Part shown: one piece after another, positions 10,710-21,831 of the stretch | Layout: every line of letters starts with the position of its first letter | Position numbering within the stretch: the stretch's first letter is position 1 | NCBI GenBank assembly: GCA_001655205.1 | Contig: LPNZ01007887.1 | Span: 1-26,495, forward strand | DNA: 26,495 nucleotides | Direction of reading: 5' to 3' | From: Lenisia limosa | Taxonomy: Eukaryota > Breviatea | Notes under the pieces: model-generated | Told to the model about the DNA's origin: nothing | Database searches by the model: none | Seen by the model: the letters and a program-made list of their open reading frames with translations, nothing else | Program-made: the position numbers and the translations under genes

Positions 10710-12791
10710 GTGACAGTCCACATTCTTCATCATCATCCTTGGAACACCCCCACCCGATTCCATGAGAGCGTCCAAAGCAGCACTGAGGAATTCTTCGGAA
10801 TTCGGAAGACTATCAAGAAAGTGGCAGACAGACTTCAGAAACTGCAACGTCAGAAATGTGGGTCTTTTCGTCCACCCTCTTAAGGATGATAATTGAGACC
10901 GTTTGGGCATGACAAAGGACTCAAGGACAGACCTGTGGATTCGTACTGGTCTTAGTACAGCTGTAGATCGCCTGTATGAGACACTGCATCAGCACTGCAA
11001 ACTGCGCAGCTTTTGTAACGGAGACGAGGGGAGATAGCTGGGGGTGAAAGACACACAAGGGGAGATAGCTGGGGGAAGTAACCCTTTGTTTCTGAACCAT
11101 TTCATTCCCTCTATCGTATACTGTTCATAACATTAGGGTGGCCCCCCTAATGATCTTAGCTATAATAGTTAATAGTCAACTGACAACTGTGAAGTCTAAT
11201 GCGGGAAAGTGCCATGTGAACAGCAATGGACAAGGTGACAAACCTGACGCGACTCAAGGGCTCCTGTGAATTGGTCAAGAGTAAACGACGAAATGCAGAG
11301 CTCTTTATTGAGCCTTTCTACTATTGAGAAGCAAGCATCGCCCTAAACAATAAGTAAACACATGCAGTTCTGAAGTGAGAATCATCTACATCTATTCCAT
11401 GAGCGGTCTTTCAAACTGCTCACAGTTTATTCGAAAACAGAAGAAAATAGAAAAGAGAAAAGTTTGGGGTCTAGAAAATAAAGAAATAATTAGGCTCCAT
11501 ACAATTATTTACAGTATGTTCCATCTCAAATTTTGAAATTATTTTTTCAATTAATTGCACGGAGCCCTAGAAATAATAGTATTTAACAGAGCCCACCCCA
11601 TCTTCGGTCAAAATGAAGGCTTTGGCACAGAGGGGAACCAGGTCAGATTGAAGATCCTCAAATAATGGTGGAAATGACACCTATGACTTTCAGAAGTACG
11701 GTACTGGTCTTATCAGATTGAAAATACTCCACATTAGACCTCATATGACGCACTATGTAATATACTACATGAACATTGTCATGCATACTACATGAGTATT
11801 GTCATGTATACTACATGATGCAAAATATCATAGTATCACTTTTCTAGTTGAACAATACCAACCATTCCACACAAACATGAAACTGAGTACTCCAATCAGA
11901 TGGCAAGGCAAGAAACAGTCGAAGCACCGTTTCGTTAAAATACGCCTTGAATATCAAAAGATAACAACATTTGTGGATTCTCTAACATTTTACCCCCCAG
12001 TCTTCTTTATTAGTGGTCTTGTGTTTACAAAGTCGAATTAGAACTTAGAGTATGCCTTATCAATGGATGATTTATGGCAGGGGAGGGGCGGATTTGCTCC
12101 AATCTGCTCACAACGTTCTTCTGCGGAGCCATTATTTTCTCCTCGATAACTGGCCAAACTTCTTTAACAAGATACTCCAGTGACTCTCCGCCTGAAATGT
12201 AATATTGGATAAAATAGGATAATTCGGCCAAAGTCCAGGGTGGAGTGCAGCATATTATCAAGAAGATGATTCTAAAATTATTGATTTACCCCCCAATCAC
12301 TTAAAAAATGATTCCATCCATTCTGTGTGCCTCCCCAATGATAAAGTAAAACCTATAGGAACTTCACTACCATGTTTCCCAAGCCATCCTCACCTATACT
12401 GACATGTTTCTCAAGACATGCGAGGGTCAACGCTCTCAGTACATTCGGAGCTTCCGTACTATCTGCAATGGTGACAAGGATGACAGGACTGTAAGGTATT
12501 GTCCCCATTTAAAAGGGCTTTCACACTATTTATTTACCTGGCTTTTTAAACACTTACACTTATCAACGCAATGCAGTATGATAACAAACTATGACATATT
12601 TCCCACTCACCATGGAGAGACTCTTTGACTTGATCCACTGTCTCTGTGTAACTTTGCTGGGACCTTGGGTGTGAAGACAGAGTTGTGGTAAGCTTGGTAT
12701 ACTCATACCAAAACACAAAACACAAAATAAGAACCAATACGCATTTTAGGTGAACTTACCATGACGCCAGCATCTGCCTGGCTTTACTCAT
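10707..12791 (-). CDS. Unrecognised helical protein (about 218 aa), C-terminus set by a MITE
   Basis: Eight minus-strand exons join in phase: 12791-12760, 12663-12611, 12462-12394, 12191-12112, 11680-11597, 11342-11244, 11037-10933, 10841-10707. Order of the protein: MSKARQMLASW, QQSYTETVDQVKESL, NVLRALTLACLEKH, ESLEYLVKEVWPVIEEKI, PPLFEDLQSDLVPLCAKAF, FSIVERLNKELCISSF, TKAAQFAVLMQCLIQAIYS, FLKSVCHFLDSLPNSEEF, DALMESGGGVPRMMM. The composition suggests a soluble alpha-helical protein such as a tether or HEAT-like scaffold. I cannot name a family. There is no signal peptide or membrane span. The last sense codons are a MITE target duplication and the stop TAG is the MITE end. The start region is divergent from the gene at 13259. 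An extra exon between 12112 and 11680 cannot be excluded. Confidence 0.68.
11029..11071 (-). repeat. 28-bp tandem duplication spanning a 3' splice site
   Basis: GGGGAGATAGCTGGGGG occurs twice, 28 bp apart. On the minus strand each copy reads CCCCCAG followed by CTATCTCCCC, so the acceptor before 11037 has a duplicate before 11065. Using the upstream copy would add 28 nt and shift frame, so only the downstream one fits the protein. Confidence 0.8.
11491..11569. mobile_element. hAT-like MITE, TAGGGCTCC family, complete copy
   Basis: A 79-bp element in an intron of the helical-protein gene. Its ends are TAGGCTCCATACAATTATTT and (right) AATTAATTGCACGGAGCCCTA. A perfect 8-bp duplication GAAATAAT flanks it at 11483-11490 and 11570-11577. 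Relatives end at 2689 and begin at 3606. It shares the outermost TAGGGCT with the other MITE family but not the interior. Confidence 0.85.
11762..11820. repeat. 23-bp tandem repeat, about 2.5 units
   Basis: ATACTACATGAACATTGTCA and close variants start at 11762, 11785 and (partial) 11808, in an intron of the helical-protein gene. Confidence 0.8.
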
Positions 12792-13258
12792 TTGCGAACT
12801 GAAAGAGAAATCAGGAAAGGAGACTTGTTATACCATGATGGTGTATGAACATGGGTGATATAGGGGAGGGGGTTCAAGGGCGGTGGTTTGGTAGCAGAGG
12901 GTGTATTACAACGACGTGGGGGCAACGATTTATTGGTCTTGAAAAGGCTAGAACAGAAAAAAGGAGGAAGTGGAAGTGGTTCAGGCTTGGTGCAGGGTTG
13001 GGGGGGGGGGGGGNNNNNNNNNNNNNNNNNNNNNNNNNNNNNNNNNNNNNNNNNNNNNNNNNNNNNNNNNNNNNNNNNNNNNNNNNNNNNNNNNNNNNNN
13101 NNNNNNNNNNNNNNNNNNNNNNNNNNNNNNNNNNNNNNNNNNNNNNNNACCAGAAAAAACGAAAGAGACGAACAGAGAAGAAGGAGCAGTGACTGCTGAG
13201 GGGTTGACATATCTGGCTATGACATGATCGTTCCTGACCCCTGAAGCTAACAAGGAAC
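12792..13258. promoter_or_regulatory. Divergent promoter region with a gap
   Basis: Separates the helical-protein gene (-) from the p53-like gene (+). It holds G-rich sequence, a run of about 13 G ending at 13013, and the gap 13014-13148. No clear TATA or other element is recognised. Confidence 0.4.
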
Positions 13259-16200
13259 ATGGAGATAGCTAAACTAAGCAGACCGTCCTTTGAATGTCCA
13301 GCGGCATTTAAAGGCCTATTACACGACCATTTGACTGAGACAGCTGAAGCAACCAAGGTTTGAGAGGGATTGCGTTGTGTTGATGATAGAAGATTGCCGC
13401 TGTCTATCCGTGTTATTAAGATTGCATGATTTTGTTTAAAGAAAACAACATATTTTTACATACATGTACATATTTGTGTTTGATATATTATATTATTAAT
13501 AATCATGAACAGAGAACATTTCTTTCGATTTGTAACGGTCGTAACTGAATCCCTCTAGTGCTTGTGCTTCTAAGGGGATATTATTATTGATCAATATCTA
13601 TTGTCTTGAAGTTTCATCAAATATTTTGATTTTGGGTTTGTCTTTTTTTTCGTACATTCGGCATTACCCCCTCCCAGCACCTCGACACTTTCCCTGACAT
13701 CGCTGGGGGGGAGCAGGTCACATCCAAGACCATCGCATGTGTCGTCTTCGATCCCAAGCCCAGGGTGCAAGGTTGGTCATAAGTGGGATGGAATCTCATT
13801 TGGCTGAAGGGGTTGTGAGGATAGTTTGATCTTAAGATCCACACTGACACTCTAGGAAGCATCCAGTTCAATGCAATAGTTCCGGGTAAGTGGCATGACG
13901 ATTCTGCTTATTGTGGCTAGTTTGCTTTGATAAAGCAATGCAAAACGCTTTTCTCGTTTTCACCTTTGAGGTGTATATATAGTATCTGATATATACGATA
14001 TGAAAAGTGTAAAGGCAGCGACTAAGATAAGGAGAGCCCTTTATTCGGTTAGTATAACACATTATATGTGACACAATGTATATTTCGCCATCCTGAAAAG
14101 GCTTACATTCAGATGAGCCTCACCACCATCTTTTTGTCACCATTTCCTCTGCAAATGAGGTGCCTCCCGGCTTTGAGGTCCACTACGGTTGGTAGAATTG
14201 GTGTTATGGGGAAGGGGTCATGGTAGAACCCCTCTGACCCAACCAGAGACTCAGAGGGGCTTGGACTTTTATTGAGGACACGCAAAACAATATGAACAGG
14301 AAGATTATTAGCAAATGATTGGAGAATTAATAAATCATATCCTTGTTTGACCTGATGCAAACATTTTATCATTTCTGGTTTCTATGTAGTAACATGTAGT
14401 TTTGACAGTTTAGGAGACATAGTGATCCTAAAGTCATGTATTGTAAGTAGGATCGTTAGCCTCTGAAGAGCATGAAGGGAAGGGGTTTCTTTGATGCTGT
14501 GGCACTATAGTTGTCTCAAGTGTAGCTAGGATTTAACCAGATGCCCCATTTGCCGCACGTTCTTACAACCTAGCTCAAGAACAAGCGGAATGAAGGTTAT
14601 CAGTTCCGCCGCCGGAGTGTCAACATCGCCATAAGCTCCAAGCCGCCTACTTCTCAAAACTCCGTCTTGGTCATCAGAATGCTGGGTGTGTGGATTATTA
14701 GCATAATGCACTCGGACTGTGTGGATGGCTACTTTTCCCTTATACTTCTGTCTGTCTCATAAACTGTAATTAATAAAGGTGATGTTATGACCTTTTCAAG
14801 GAACCTTTTCACCGTTTCTTGTTCCTTCATACCAAATCATAGTGCGCATCATTAGTATTATTATATCAAATCTGAATGGGGATGAACCAGGTTTTACAAT
14901 TCAGCTGGAACGCCGGAGCTGATCCGCTTTGGTCCCCGCTTGGATCTTTCAGATTCTGTTGTTCAAGAAGTCTACGTGAGGGGAGGAATTTGGATAGCAT
15001 TTCCAACGGGAATGTTGGTTCATATCGATATCTTTTGTTTTTCTTAAAATCTTATCTATTTTAGTAAGAGTATGGATTTCTGTTCAAATTAATTCTGTAG
15101 AACCACGCTCAGACTTTTGTCTCTGTTCTGTGGGGGGGAGGGGGCTCTTTTGTCTTGCTGTGTACAGAACTGACTATTTAGCCATCCATTCTTTTACCAC
15201 CCTCTACATTCATTGAATTCTGAAACCAACGGATTAATTGCTCAGGTAACCGGAAAATGATAGGATGATGATGGAGGTATTATAACAAGTCTACATTTTA
15301 TTAATTAAGAGCCTCTGACAATCCTCTTTTGATATATACAGGTGGTGACGTATCGTCCGCCTTGGGTGTGTTTGGCTGATGGCACTCTTCCAAACGGTAC
15401 GAAGGGCTTCATCTGATTATCTTGTAATACGGGGTAAACAAAATGCGGTAACGTGACTGAGCTGTTCTTCTCCCAATCCTTAGATATTGCCTTGTTTAAG
15501 TATTAGGGTCTCAACATCCCTTCATCTTCCTTTGGATCGGTGAGACTAAGCGGCTCAAAATGGTGGGTGGCCTTCATGTTTCGCCAACATAGTGATGGGT
15601 GGGTCCTTCTTGTTTCATGGAAGACAGTTCGCCAAGGCATGTCATATGTTGTCCCATATCTATTTGTGAACGATCAAATAACTATCGAGTCGAAATGCTG
15701 AAAGAAGATAGCATGAAGGTTCACCCGAGTTTCTCAGAATTGATTGGATACTACTACTACGTGTAAAATGATAGTGCACAATTGGAAAGTAACTCAAAGT
15801 GGCATTATTTCATTGTCCTTCAGGCCAAAATTCGAACATTTCTTGAGCTTGAGCACGGCCAATGGTACCGGATACGCGGCCTCAAACTTGCAGTGGGAAT
15901 GGGACGCATAATGAGAAAAATACGTTTTTTTCTGGTTGACCCATATCACAAAAACAAGTTTTTTGCTTAACTCGTGCTTTAAACAAGATTTGACCCTTTA
16001 AGCGAAACGCCATTCCCTTCTACTTTGAGGCTACACAGAGCTATGAGGCCGTGGAATGCCCAGCAAAATGCCCGCTTTTAAATGAACGACTCAGATGGTT
16101 TGGACGGATATTTCGGGACTGGAATCGTCATTCGATATATTATATCATAAAATACTCTCAATTTCAATCAAATTCAATGACCTGCATGGAGTATTTTGCA

Positions 16201-18942
16201 GAAATATATACATATGATATCATGTATGATATTCCATATATATGCTTTTTTTAGTTCTCATTTCTTTGTTATATAGACACAGATAGTCGATAAGGTTTGA
16301 ACTTTCAGTTACCCTGAGGACTTGGTGGTGGAACCGCCCGCACAGCTTCCGTCAAACTTTCCCCATTGGGAGGTGCATGAGAACAGTCACGTGTTCAATC
16401 CTGACATTCCATCGTACATCCCACAGCCCAACCACCCAAGAATTCGCAGTATCAAGTTGGTTGAAGGTCTTGATTGTTTTACAGCTGTCTTGAATGATAA
16501 AGTGAAGGCCGGCTTCAGGCCAAAATCGAATTGATACTGTCATTAGGGCTTCACTTCGGTTCGAAAAAAGACTGATTTCTCAATGAATCCTCTAAAACTA
16601 TCGATATTTTCCTGTTTTTCCGGACCAAAGTGAGTCACAATCACAATTTATTGAAGATTATATTGTGATTGTGAAGCAGATGGAATATCATACATGATAT
16701 CATATAAATTGTGATTGTGAAGCCCTACCTGTCATATATTGCTTTTGGCCTTTTCCCACAAGCATTCTACTTTTGTGATTTGACGTGTTTAGGCCTGAGA
16801 TTTCCATTCCAGCCAATCTGAGGAAAGTTCGCTACACTAAGGTGTTGAGTCAGTCTGAGCCGCAACAATTACAAGTGCTTCAAGATTCAACCAAGCCACA
16901 GTCACAATTTATTAAAGATTCAACCAAGCCACAGTCACAATTTATTAAAGATTCAAGCAAGTCACAATCACAATTTATTGAAGATTTAACCAAGCCACAT
17001 GATTCTGTCAACCTTGGTACCATTGAACCGCCCGATTGCTTCACCCAGAAGCCCTCCACTGATCCAATTGAACCCACATCCCCCTCAACCAGCATTATGT
17101 TTCATCCAGACTCTTCAGATTCCTCCGTCTCGGCCCTACGAGAATACCATGAACCTGCCATCACTAAAGCCCCGACCTCGGACGAACTCATTCTCCAGCC
17201 GTTGCCGCCGCCAATTGAGGTTGCCAATCTGGGCACGTCGCTTCCACCTCCAGTTGACTGTCAAGTTGAAAAGAACCATGCCGCCGTGCAATTGGAAGAG
17301 GAATCTGCTGACTCGCAATTGGAAGAGGAATCTGCTGACGACGGTCTTGGCGATGATGTATGCAGTACCCAGATCGAGCACTCCGAGATCACTAGCAACT
17401 TCAGCAGCGAATTTGACAACCGAAACATGTCCCCCATCAGAGCGTCAAGCCCCTCCAATGGGCCGTGCACCCAGTATCATTTTGACGGATATGAGGAAAG
17501 CCCTGAATCAGACCATCGTCCAGCTGAGACCAAAACGCAACCAGGCACCCCCTTTCAGCCTCCAGAAGAACATGGACTGCCATCTTCCGTGATGCTCAAG
17601 AGGCCCCGTGACTGTCACAATGACATGTGGTCTAGGAGGTAGGATAGTGGGCTTAGAGGGATGAAAAGGACAGGCAATATGAGTGGATACCCAGCCTTTT
17701 TGAGATCTTTAACTTTTCCTAAAAGAAAACCCCGATTATTTTTCCTTGGAGTGGTTTTCTGCTTTTTTACAAAGAGTTTTAATCCCGACTCGATACAGTA
17801 ATTTTCTGGAAAAGTTATTTCCTAACCTTGTAGTGAAACGGAAGAAGCAGGGCACAACACACAGCAGTCCGTACTCCCAATTATCACCCAAGGTATCCGC
17901 TCGGAAACGCAGATTTCCCAGCCGCTAGACAATAACATTCCTTTGGCACATGATGTATTTTGTCAGATCAGCACCCAGGCCTCCTTAACTGTAAGCTTCT
18001 GCTCCCTTTCCCTTCATGTTGTTATGCAGAATAATTATAAGTTGAGATATTTTGAATTTACCTGTTATTTGTTGGGATCAAAGTGAGGTTTTTCAGACAG
18101 TTCTCCACTACTGTTTTTTGGGGTACTGGATCCAATATCACTTGTGTTTTATGACACGAACAGGAGACGCAGGAGAGAAGCAGCATTGCAACGAGCCAGT
18201 TTCAGCCCTACGGGCAGGTCTACCAGGAGTCTGAGGGTTCCGACAAGGCCTCCGTGTTCACTCAGGAGCAACCGCCAAACTACTTCTCGCTTTTTGACGA
18301 AGACAGTATTTCGAGTTTGCAAGGCATCGACGCCCTTGCCGCCTCCAATGATATCTTGTCGCAGGGTCAACATGGGAGCAATACAATTCCGACACCTATC
18401 GCCCAGCTTAGACATCAGGGCGACCCCAAAGGACCCCCTCCCGTCCAGATCCATCCTCATGTCCCTCCAAATAGACGTGAATTCATGAACTCACGGTTCC
18501 GCATCCCCAATCCCACGATGCCCATTGCCACCAAGGAGATGACGTCTTCGAAAGTGCCGAATACGCGCGGTGCTCACCCCTCTCTTACCGTTTCTAGCAA
18601 GGATGACCAGGTGGGGCGTTGTGCTCACTACAACTATCGATATTTTACCGGTCGTTTTCGAACCGATGTGGAGCCCTAACTGCAACTACCGATTGTTTGT
18701 GATACGATCTGTAGATCTGGTAAATAAAGGGTGTTGAATATTCCATAATTAGAGATTCCCTTGGCTACACAAAGACCAAGAGATCACCAACAATATAATG
18801 TACTCATCTTTATGTACGCGCGTACTGAAGACCAAAAGGGATATTTCTCATTGGCCCGAAACAACCTTTTGTAACACTCCAGGGTCTCCCACCCATTGTT
18901 CCTCGATCTGTTCCTTCCTCCAACACTCGCGAGTCACCGGCT
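13259..18942 (+). CDS. Putative transcription factor with p53-like domain and long disordered linker
   Basis: Exons read: 13259-13357, 13678-13771, 13856-13885, from 14113, one ending near 14688, from 14902, then near 15350, 15480-15600 and 15825, 16315-16460, 16793-17636, 17834-17990, 18165-18610, 18883-18942. The N-terminal part carries TSKTIACVVFDPKPRVQ, EPHHHLFVTISSANEVPPG, RRRSVNIAISSKPP, GTPELIRFGPRLD, VVTYRPPWVC and SKWWVAFMFRQHSDG. Their order and spacing recall the p53 DNA-binding domain, but the zinc ligands and DNA-contact arginines are not evident. After LRKVRYTKVLSQSEP follow about 500 residues rich in Ser, Pro, Gln and Glu, including the tandem repeats at 16884 and 17289, typical of a disordered regulatory region. 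A nuclear transcription factor is an inference. Whether the gene continues into 19398-21476 is unresolved. Exon limits between 14113 and 16315 are the weakest. Confidence 0.6.
16544..16727. mobile_element. 184-bp composite hAT-like MITE carrying an exon-like segment
   Basis: Begins TAGGGCTTCACTTCGGTTCG and ends GTGATTGTGAAGCCCTA. Flanks ACTGTCAT (16536-16543) and CCTGTCAT (16728-16735) agree at 7 of 8 bases. The left 90 bp match the MITE at 10611. The right half holds an inverted pair TCACAATCACAAT / ATTGTGATTGTGA and a direct copy of TTGTGATTGTGAAGC. The segment 16633-16659 is identical to coding sequence at 16960-16986. Confidence 0.8.
16884..17000 (+). repeat. 33-bp coding tandem repeat, 3.5 units
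   Basis: Units of 11 codons (DSTKPQSQFIK and variants) start at 16884, 16917, 16950 and (partial) 16983. The first two are nearly identical at DNA level, which indicates recent expansion. They lie at the beginning of the linker of the p53-like gene. Confidence 0.9.
17289..17342 (+). repeat. 27-bp coding tandem duplication
   Basis: Two 27-bp units encode QLEEESADS and QLEEESADD, an acidic patch in the linker. The two copies differ only in the last codon. Confidence 0.9.
18635..18678. mobile_element. Truncated MITE, right end only, with flanking duplication
   Basis: Matches the 3' half of the 10611 family (CTATCGATATTTTACCGGTC, then CGAACCGATGTGGAGCCCTA). ACTACAAC (18627-18634) and ACTGCAAC (18679-18686) flank it and agree at 7 of 8 bases. 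It lies in the intron after CAG at 18608-18610; if that intron were retained, the last residues before the stop at 18677-18679 would come from the MITE. Confidence 0.6.
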
Positions 18943-19289
18943 GTAAGCGGAATTCGTGGTACCTGATTCAATTCCGTGATAACCAGTGATGGACAGATAC
19001 TTTCTTTTTGGTTGATTTTGTTTGATACCCTCTCCCTCTAGTACCCCCCCCCCCCNNNNNNNNNNNNNNNNNNNNNNNNNNNNNNNNNNNNNNNNNNNNN
19101 NNNNNNNNNNNNNNNNNNNNNNNNNNNNNNNNNNNNNNNNNNNNNNGAAGTCTGAAGATCTTCCGATCAGCAAAGCCAGGCAGTTCATGAAGTGGGTCGT
19201 CTGGGCTGAAAAGGAATTGAATCTCAGGGTTTTGCTCTGTCAGCTTGATTAGGTAATAAAGCTGAACCGTTATTCTCCGCCGCCGTCTA

Positions 19290-19389
19290 TACTTCGGTTC
19301 AAAAAAAAACCCGGAAAATATCGACAGTTTTCGAGGATTTATCGACAATTTCAGTCTTTTTTCGAACCGAAGTTAAGCCTTACTTGTAA
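19290..19389. mobile_element. MITE copy, inverted relative to 10611 copy
   Basis: TATACTTCGGTTCAAAAAAA at the left and TTTTTTCGAACCGAAGTTAAGCCTTA at the right enclose an interior that matches the 10611 copy on the opposite strand. The left end has lost its outer TAGGGCT and no target duplication is clear. It lies between 19147 and the exon at 19398. Confidence 0.7.
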
Positions 19390-19397
19390 CATTTTAG

Positions 19398-21476
19398 GAC
19401 CATTAAAAAGAAGAAGGCCCCGAAGCCCTCCTTTGTATTCCCAAAAGTGTCAACTCAGTTTATGAACCCGTAGGCCTGCCACATTTATACTGTGTACCTC
19501 TCTCAGGCATTTTATCGTCTTAATACCCCCCATTTTTACCATCACCACACTCCAGTCATAATGCGCGAGTTGACAGCCATTTACTGCCAAGAAAGACCAT
19601 CAATGAAGTTTTAACTGAGAAGGTACAGGACATGTGAAATAATACTTCTCAGTGCCTGAGGATGGAGGGGAAAGAAGAAGCTAGAAACCCTTCCGTTCTC
19701 ACATGATATAAACCCTCACCATCCAGTTCACAGGCAAGTTCACCTCGAAGCTCTGTCTCTTCGGATGCGCCACAGAACCTGCTGATATTCTCTCATGGAC
19801 GCTGCCATCCGACATTGTCCAGCCCGGGACACCGGAGCCTTTATTGCCCTTCCCCGACTCTGATCTTCAGCCGGGCCGTCTCTTCATCCGCCGCGTCACG
19901 GAGAAAAACAGGAATATGACCAACTGGAATCGTGGCGGCTTNNNNNNNNNNNNNNNNNNNNNNNNNNNNNNNNNNNNNNNNNNNNNNNNNNNNNNNNNNN
20001 NNNNNNNNNNNNNNNNNNNNNNNNNNNNNNNNNGTATCAGCTTCTCAAAGATCAGTATTGCCCGCAAAAAAGTAGGCAAAAAAGGGTCTGAAAGATACCT
20101 AAAGAGATTGAATGTTGAGAGTTGATCTCTTTTGGGACAAGAAATGATAAATGCTTATGAACATGATGTCAAAGTTTTACTTAAATGAGTTTACCCCCAA
20201 TATTGAATCTATAGTGCTGAGGTTTTCATTTCATTGTCCATTTACCCCCGTACGCTGGAGTGATGGGATGTGGTGCAGAAGCGACTGGCTTGGGTTTTGT
20301 TTGTTTTGATGTTATCAACCCTCGTATGTTAACAGCCAACAGAGTTGNNNNNNNNNNNNNNNNNNNNNNNNNNNNNNNNNNNNNNNNNNNNNNNNNNNNN
20401 NNNNNNNNNNNNNNNNNNNNNNNNNNNNNNNNNNNNNNNNNNNNNNNNNNNNNNNNNNNNNNNNNNNNNNNNNNNNNNNNNNNNNNNNNNNNNNNNNNNN
20501 NNNNNNNNNNNNNNNNNNNNNNNNNNNNNNNNNNNNCTGACGGCTCACGCCATTTTCGAGTTCCGAGACCAGACAGGATCGATACTTGCTTTTGCTGACT
20601 ATCCCATCTTGGTATGCTGGATGAAAGCTGTAGTGTAGTGATTGGTTATATTAAGACGTTTTTTCGAGAATGAGATTAAAATAGCATAAAAACGCCTGCA
20701 AAATGTTAGAGCACAAACATGCCACGTAACACCTGTGACGCTGAGGGTTCATGAATTAGAAGAGACTTTGAGTAATCATCCTCCCCCCCCCCCCCCATAN
20801 NNNNNNNNNNNNNNNNNNNNNNNNNNNNNNNNNNNNNNNNNNNNNNNNNNNNNNNNNNNNNNNNNNNNNNNNNNNNNNNNNNNNNNNNNNNNNNNNNNNN
20901 NNNNNNNNNNNNNNNNNNNNNNNNNNNNNNNNNNNNNNNNNNNNNNNNNNNNNNNNNNNNNNNNNNNNNNNNNNNNNNNNNNNNNNNNNNNNNNNNNNNN
21001 NNNNNNNNNNNNTGCTTCGAGATCACGATTCAGCGATTTGTGCTGACACTCGAAGCCAAAGGAGACATGTTCGAAATCTCACAGGTCAGCGTCATACCCA
21101 GAAAAAAGAAGAAAACCTTCTAGGTGTATAGTGTATTAGTTGACAAATGTAATGATTATCATAATCTAGAATATATAATATGTCATATAACTTGTTTTAA
21201 AAAATAGTTTAAAACGAATTGACCGTCCCTGTGCCTCTAACGACATACGTGGTACTAGGTCTCATGGAGAAGATTGGTGTAATGGGGTCATACTGAGAGG
21301 GTCAGTTCCTGCTACTAGTCTAAAAAAAACACCAAAACCTCCCAGTTCCAAAACCAATACAACTTTTGATGCCCTTGGCTCACATCAAACTGGATTTTGT
21401 CCCTGAGGGTGCTGATTTCAGCAAGGCTCAGGTGCTTGTCGTATACTCGGTTCTAAGGGGATTATCAGAGATTTAA
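19398..21476 (+). CDS. Second p53-like domain: C-terminal half of the gene at 13259 or a tandem paralogue
   Basis: Exons 19398-19446 (basic KRRRPRSPPLYSQ, nuclear-localisation-like), 19556-19622 and 19727 onward join in phase. The third encodes TGKFTSKLCLFGCATEP, LSWTLPSDIVQPGTPEP and GRLFIRRVTEKNRN before a gap. After gaps come ISFSKISIARKK (to 20071), LTAHAIFEFRDQTGSIL plus AFADYPIL (20537-20611) and FEITIQRFVLTLEAKG (21013-21084). The last reads on to VIPRKKKKTF and a stop at 21121-21123. A separate frame, MPLAHIKLDFVPEGADFS, ends at 21476 and may be an alternative last exon. Motif order parallels the domain at 13678-15600. About 490 bp of coding sequence may be lost in three gaps. A stretch encoding KSEDLPISKARQFMKWVV at 19147-19250 may be an exon of this or the preceding gene, but its join does not keep frame. 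Confidence 0.5.
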
Positions 21477-21831
21477 ATAAAAAAAAGAAGAAAACAACCA
21501 TATCCGTCCACAAACGGGTGCTTTTGTTTTTTTTTTGTTTTTTGGATAATCGGTGCTTTAAGGTTTTATCCAAAAAGCACAGGGTTTTGTGGACGGGAAT
21601 GTGCCAATAATAGAGAGGTGCTCAACCCCCCCTCCTATTTGCCTCCAATAAGAGCCTAATCCTACCCCCCCCCCACAAGGGCCCATTTTGCGTCCGTGCG
21701 CCACCCATGCGTGCCACTTGCGACAAGAGTGGGAAGGCCTGAACCCGGCAGCGGCGATACAAAGTGCAATCCAGTGATCATGAGCTAAACTGTGAGTGGC
21801 GAAGGATTTGCTTCAAAATGATAGTAATCAC
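21477..21831. other. Intergenic, with inverted-repeat hairpin
   Basis: No coding exon seen. CCGTCCACAAA at 21504 and TTTGTGGACGG ending at 21596 form the ends of a roughly 94-bp inverted structure with a T-rich centre and an inner GGATAA/TTATCC pair. C-rich stretches lie at 21625-21675. Confidence 0.5.

Noticed and set aside
10689-10883. Plus-strand frame (MNRSEVLVTVHILHHH...)
   Set aside because: The minus-strand reading of the same bases is the last exon of an eight-exon gene with consistent phases, and the plus frame begins inside a MITE.
14109-14711. Minus-strand frames at 14109-14372 and 14526-14711
   Set aside because: They are shadows of plus-strand exons of the p53-like gene, whose splice phases connect on both sides.
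18611-18679. C-terminus VGRCAHYNYRYFTGRF as the real protein end
   Set aside because: It is MITE-derived, and a good donor at 18611 splices in phase to the exon at 18883.
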